A stretch of DNA of 39,866 nucleotides from the NCBI GenBank assembly GCA_945875935.1, contig CAMCNE010000010.1, positions 1-39,866 of the forward strand, in the 5' to 3' direction. The stretch's first letter is position 1. Each line of letters opens with the position of its first letter. The DNA is from Bordetella parapertussis (GTDB lineage: Bacteria > Pseudomonadota > Gammaproteobacteria > Burkholderiales > Burkholderiaceae_C). Position numbers and translations under genes: made by a program. Positions 37,385 to 39,866 of the stretch are shown here, one piece after another. The notes under the pieces were generated by a model. It did no database searches and was not told where the DNA came from. It saw only the letters and a program-made list of their open reading frames with translations.

Positions 37385-38488
37385 ATGGCAGGCAGCACCC
37401 TCGGTCATCTTTTCTGCGTCACCAATTTCGGCGAATCACACGGCCCGGCCATCGGTTGCGTGATCGATGGCTGTCCGCCCGGCATGCTGCTCAGCGAGGC
37501 TGACATCCAGCCCGAGCTGGATCGCCGCCGCCCCGGCACCAGCCGTCACGTCACCCAGCGCAACGAGCCCGACACGGTCGAAATTCTGTCCGGCGTCTTC
37601 GAGGGCCGCACCACGGGCACGCCGATCTGCCTGCTGATTCGCAACACCGACCAGCGCAGCAAGGACTACGGCAACATCGTGCAGACCTTTCGCCCCGGTC
37701 ACGCCGACTACACCTACTGGCACAAGTACGGTCTGCGCGATCCGCGCGGTGGCGGGCGTTCGTCGGCGCGCATGACCGCACCCATGGTCGGCGCCGCAGC
37801 GGTGGCCAAGAAGTGGCTGCGCGAGCACCACGGCATCGGCTTCACCGGCCACATGTCGCAGCTCGGTGAGATCACCATCCCGTTCGAGTCGCTCGAGCAC
37901 ATTCCCAACAACCCGTTCTTTGCGGCCAACGCCAGCGACATCGCGCGGCTCGAGGCCTACATGGACGATCTGCGCAAGGCAGGCGACTCCTGCGGTGCGC
38001 GCATCGAAGTGGTCGCGCACGGCGTGCCGGTGGGCTGGGGCGAGCCGCTGTTTGACAAGCTCGACGCCGACATCGCCCACGCGATGATGGGCATCAACGC
38101 GGTCAAGGGCGTGGAGATCGGCGCCGGCTTTGCCAGCACCGCCCAGCGCGGCACCACGCACGGCGATGCGCTCACGCCCGAGGGTTTCGTGGGCAACAAC
38201 GCCGGCGGCGTGCTCGGCGGCATTTCCACCGGGCAGGACATCACCGTGTCCATCGCCATCAAGCCCACCAGTTCGATCCGCAGCCCGCGCCCGTCCATCG
38301 ACCTCGAAGGCCAGCCGGCCACGGTCGAAACCTTTGGCCGTCATGACCCTTGCGTGGGCATCCGCGCCACGCCAATCGCCGAGGCCATGCTGGCTCTGGT
38401 GCTGATGGATCACGCCTTGCGCCACCGCGCGCAGTGCGGCGATGTGTCGGTGCCCACGCCGCGCATCGCAGCGGCTCAACCGCGCTGA
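37385..38488 (+). CDS. aroC: Chorismate synthase
   Basis: 367 residues, converting 5-enolpyruvylshikimate 3-phosphate to chorismate with reduced FMN, the last step of the shikimate pathway. Signatures are FGESHGPAIGCVIDGCPPG (H19), RPGHADYTYWHKYG, GGGRSSAR, NNAGGVLGGISTGQDI and GRHDPCVGIRATPIAEAMLA. The segment SSARET of E. coli reads SSARMT here, which I believe is a lineage variant rather than a defect. It follows the CBS-domain gene by three bases and is probably co-transcribed with it. Confidence 0.98.
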   Translation: MAGSTLGHLFCVTNFGESHGPAIGCVIDGCPPGMLLSEADIQPELDRRRPGTSRHVTQRNEPDTVEILSGVFEGRTTGTPICLLIRNTDQRSKDYGNIVQTFRPGHADYTYWHKYGLRDPRGGGRSSARMTAPMVGAAAVAKKWLREHHGIGFTGHMSQLGEITIPFESLEHIPNNPFFAANASDIARLEAYMDDLRKAGDSCGARIEVVAHGVPVGWGEPLFDKLDADIAHAMMGINAVKGVEIGAGFASTAQRGTTHGDALTPEGFVGNNAGGVLGGISTGQDITVSIAIKPTSSIRSPRPSIDLEGQPATVETFGRHDPCVGIRATPIAEAMLALVLMDHALRHRAQCGDVSVPTPRIAAAQPR

Positions 38489-38579
38489 GTCGAACCCGGT
38501 GTGGCGCGCGCTGCACCCGCTCAGAGTGAGGCCTGCCGCTGCGGCGGGAATGGCTGCCTATCCACCCGCTGTTCGCGCT

Positions 38580-38597
38580 CCGCGGCCTGAGCCGCGG
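38580..38597 (+). other. GC-rich hairpin between aroC and the patatin gene
   Basis: CCGCGGC-CTGA-GCCGCGG is a perfect 7-bp stem with a 4-base loop, 16 bases before the patatin-like ATG. No T-run follows, so it is not an intrinsic terminator; it might reduce read-through or translation. Confidence 0.4.
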
Positions 38598-38613
38598 TGA
38601 CACACTTGAGTCC

Positions 38614-39866
38614 ATGGATGCTCAAGCCGTCACGGGACTGATCTTGACAGGGGGGGGCGCTCGCGCTGCCTACCAGGTGGGCGTGCTCAAGGCCATCTCG
38701 ACCATCCGGCGCCATTGCGGTGGACCGCGTGGTAACCCGTTTGACGTGATCACCGGCACCTCGGCCGGCGCCATCAATGCGGCCACGCTGGCCTGCCGGG
38801 CCGACAACTTTGAAGAGGCTCTCGCCACGCTGGTCAACACCTGGTCGAACTTCAGCGTCGATCAGGTTTACCGCTCGGATTCATTCGGCGTGGTTCAAAC
38901 CGGTGCACGCTGGCTGACCATGCTGTCGGTCGGCTGGATTCTGGCCAAGTGGCGCAGAGCACGGCCGCGTTCCTTCCTCGACAACAGTCCGCTGCGCGAA
39001 CTGCTGACCCAGCTGGTGCCTGTGGAGCGGCTTCAACACGTGATGTGTCAGGGGCACCTCAAGGCACTGGCGGTGAGCGCCTCTGGCTATGGCTCGGGCA
39101 TGCACGTGACCTTCTACGATGACCGCTCGGGCGTGGCGCCTTGGAACCGTTCGCAGCGCATTGCCATGCGTCAGGCGATCACCATCGAGCACCTGATGGC
39201 GTCGGCTGCGATCCCCTTCGTCTTTCCCGCGGTGGCACTGGGCGCTGAGGGCGAGCGCGAGTACTTCGGTGACGGATCGATGCGCCAGTCGGCGCCGATC
39301 TCGCCGGCTGTGCACCTGGGCGCCGAGCGCATTTTGGTGATCGGCGCGGCGCGACTGCACGAGCCCATGGTGCCCAACGAGCCCCGCGCCGGCGCGGCCG
39401 AATACCCCAACCTCGCACAGATCGCAGGTCACGCGCTGTCGAGCATCTTCCTGGATGCACTGGCGGTCGACATCGAACGCCTGCAACGCATCAACAAGAC
39501 GCTGTCGCTGCTGCCACCGGAAGCTCGTGGCCGCAGCGAACTGCGCCCGATCGAGGTGTTGGTGATCGCGCCCAGCCAGCGGCTCGACGACATCGCCTCG
39601 CGCCATCTGCAAAGCCTGCCGCCTCCGGTGCGCGCCCTGCTGCGCGGTGTGGGCGTGTCAGGCCAGGGCATCAGTGCCCGCGGCGCCGCGCTGGCCAGCT
39701 ACCTGCTGTTCGAAGCCCCCTTCACACGCGAGCTGATCGCACTGGGCGAAACCGACACCATGGCGCGCAGAGACGAGGTGGCTCGCTTCTTCGACTGGGA
39801 TCGCCGCAGCGAGCCGCGTTCGCCGATCCCCCCGCAGCAGCCCTGCGACGAGTTCGGAGTGCCGCC
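38614..39866 (+). CDS. Patatin-like phospholipase, 3' end cut by window edge
   Basis: 417 residues are visible and the frame is still open at the right edge. The oxyanion loop is GGGARAAYQVGVL (residues 13-25). The nucleophile elbow is GTSAG (S50), and the dyad Asp is in YFGDGSMRQ (D220), so the Ser-Asp catalytic pair of the patatin family is complete. No signal peptide is visible, suggesting a cytoplasmic or membrane-surface lipid acyl hydrolase. There is no good ribosome site before the ATG and no better in-frame ATG upstream. A run of eight G lies in the codons for GGG at 38650-38657. The substrate is unknown. Confidence 0.9.
   Translation, partial: MDAQAVTGLILTGGGARAAYQVGVLKAISTIRRHCGGPRGNPFDVITGTSAGAINAATLACRADNFEEALATLVNTWSNFSVDQVYRSDSFGVVQTGARWLTMLSVGWILAKWRRARPRSFLDNSPLRELLTQLVPVERLQHVMCQGHLKALAVSASGYGSGMHVTFYDDRSGVAPWNRSQRIAMRQAITIEHLMASAAIPFVFPAVALGAEGEREYFGDGSMRQSAPISPAVHLGAERILVIGAARLHEPMVPNEPRAGAAEYPNLAQIAGHALSSIFLDALAVDIERLQRINKTLSLLPPEARGRSELRPIEVLVIAPSQRLDDIASRHLQSLPPPVRALLRGVGVSGQGISARGAALASYLLFEAPFTRELIALGETDTMARRDEVARFFDWDRRSEPRSPIPPQQPCDEFGVP

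Noticed and set aside
38580..38597. Terminator after aroC
   Set aside because: The hairpin is strong but is followed by TGACACACTTGAG with no U-tract, so it cannot be called an intrinsic terminator.

Overview
This window is a stretch of core chromosome from a high-GC betaproteobacterium (by eye roughly two thirds G+C). It is most likely from the order Burkholderiales, in or near the Comamonadaceae or the Leptothrix/Rubrivivax group. The assignment rests on the strongly G/C-ending codons, a mitochondrial-type 14-gene nuo operon with separate nuoC and nuoD, a complete isc operon, a Ralstonia-type intracellular PHA depolymerase, and the order pnp / quinone oxidoreductase / tpiA / secG / tRNA-Leu / nuoA-N / Nudix / DUF1178. 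I would not name a genus. There are no insertion sequences, prophage genes, CRISPR arrays or compositional islands. No gap between genes exceeds about 240 bases.

Region by region. (1) Bases 1-3467, minus strand: three tightly packed genes encode an intracellular polyhydroxyalkanoate depolymerase (phaZ), a small soluble RnfB-like ferredoxin and a B12-type radical SAM protein cut by the window edge. Upstream lies an aromatic/aspartate aminotransferase on the same strand. (2) Bases 4992-7097, plus strand: uvrB. (3) Bases 7171-13804: two IscR-like operators, then iscR-iscS-iscU-iscA-hscB-hscA-fdx for Fe-S cluster assembly, followed closely by tsaD for tRNA t6A modification. (4) Bases 13810-16543: rpsO and pnp, each preceded by a leader hairpin and separated by a strong terminator. 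(5) Bases 16623-18834: a quinone oxidoreductase, tpiA and secG, with overlapping or abutting ends. (6) Bases 18977-35087: tRNA-Leu(GAG), the complete NADH:quinone oxidoreductase operon nuoA to nuoN, then a Nudix hydrolase and a DUF1178 protein. (7) Bases 35108-39866: a DUF2069 membrane protein (minus strand) divergent from a YihY-type membrane protein, a two-CBS-domain protein with aroC, and a patatin-like phospholipase cut by the right edge.

The genes fit together around Fe-S and redox metabolism. The isc products supply clusters for the many Fe-S subunits of complex I (NuoB, E, F, G, I) and for the RnfB-like and radical SAM proteins. IscR probably controls the isc operon through the two upstream boxes. 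The rpsO-pnp pair and its leader structures resemble the autoregulated arrangement known in enterobacteria.

Most of the window is ordinary. The least ordinary part is the left end: a PHA depolymerase with a basic Ala/Lys/Pro tail, a PhaR-like palindrome in its upstream region, and an abutting RnfB-like ferredoxin plus a radical SAM protein with an atypical C-x4-C-x2-C cluster motif. This is the best candidate here for an undescribed functional unit, but the link between PHA use and the radical SAM protein is inference from gene packing only.
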